NCBI GenBank assembly: GCA_964017185.1
Contig: OZ024873.1
Coordinates: 46,052,760-46,116,759 of the forward strand
Length of the DNA stretch: 64,000 bases
Direction: 5' to 3'
Source of the DNA: Rugalucina vietnamica
Lineage: Eukaryota; Mollusca; Bivalvia; Lucinida; Lucinidae
Shown in pieces: positions 63,681-64,000 of the stretch (position 1 is the first letter of the stretch; every line of letters starts with the position of its first letter). Position numbers and translations under genes: made by a program. The notes under the pieces were generated by a model. It was not told the DNA's origin. It searched no databases and saw only the letters and a program-made list of their open reading frames with translations.

Positions 63681-64000
63681 ATCAAAAGAGGTCATAAATA
63701 CCGATGAAGACAAAACCAGATTCATGTCATCAAAACCAGTCATCCTTCTAATACATAGCACATTGAACAACTGTCACACGTTGCTGGTTTCCTATCAATT
63801 ATGAGCTTGATTAAATTCACGCTCAGCTGAGTTGAGCATGAAAATCTTTATCACCTCCATGCCTGTTATCTATAGCACTATTTTCTATTGTTTGTTTGAG
63901 GAACTAATCAGAATCTGTCCGTAAAGTGAAAGATGACGCATGACTTTCTGAAGACGCTGAAAAGTAAGAAAACAATATTGTTTATTTAAACAGATAAAAA

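Noticed and set aside
1-64000. Retrovirus-like, LTR or Polinton-type fossils
   Set aside because: No LTR pair, gag/pol, integrase, envelope or capsid-like segment was recognised; the only retrotransposon coding piece is the LINE 3' end at 4935-5703.

Overview
The window is animal nuclear DNA, most likely from a mollusc and probably a bivalve. It is AT-rich, has spliced genes with GT/AG introns and AATAAA signals, and is packed with short foldback and terminal-inverted-repeat (TIR) elements, tRNA-like SINEs, microsatellites and tandem-repeat elements of the bivalve pearl/Helentron-associated type. The species call is an inference from repeat style and gene structure; no search was possible. 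No bacterial-style operons, rRNA genes or CRISPR arrays are present, and I recognised no retrovirus-like, LTR or Polinton-type fossil.

Three host genes can be supported, all on the + strand. (1) A three-exon gene (4573-24457, introns about 18.5 kb and 0.9 kb) encodes a small, apparently secreted protein of 166 aa that I do not recognise. Its exon phases match exactly and it has a downstream AATAAA. (2) A complete ten-exon TMTC4-like gene (32693-44747, 817 aa) encodes an ER multi-pass membrane protein with a TMTC-type DUF1736 region and C-terminal TPR repeats; every splice phase closes and an AATAAA follows. (3) A short basic, coiled-coil-like ORF (46088-46477, 129 aa) with its own AATAAA lies 1.3 kb downstream of TMTC4.

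Layout. 0-4.5 kb: repeats, including a 7 x 80-bp array. 4.6-24.6 kb: the secreted-protein gene, whose first intron holds a LINE 3' end, a PIF/Harbinger-like element, a 7.3-kb head-to-head pair of transposon copies (7.0-14.3 kb) with three later insertions, a 1.6-kb minisatellite that reverses polarity at its middle, and a long AT-rich inverted repeat (19.1-21.7 kb). 24.7-32.2 kb: intergenic, mostly one 5.7-kb TIR element (26502-32225) carrying a spliced transposon ORF and many nested repeats. 32.7-44.8 kb: TMTC4, with introns loaded by repeats, including a 166-bp array with a 664-bp higher-order duplication. 46-46.5 kb: the small ORF. 47-64 kb: gene-poor, a succession of TIR elements (pearl-like, pogo-like, hAT-like, mariner-like), 147-bp and about 195-bp arrays, and a dense cluster of one foldback family built around a 64-bp hairpin.

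The genes show no obvious functional link. The strongest candidates for something undescribed are the secreted 166-aa protein, the inverted transposon pair whose arms act as internal before/after references for later insertions, and the tandem-repeat elements that share termini but carry unrelated bodies.
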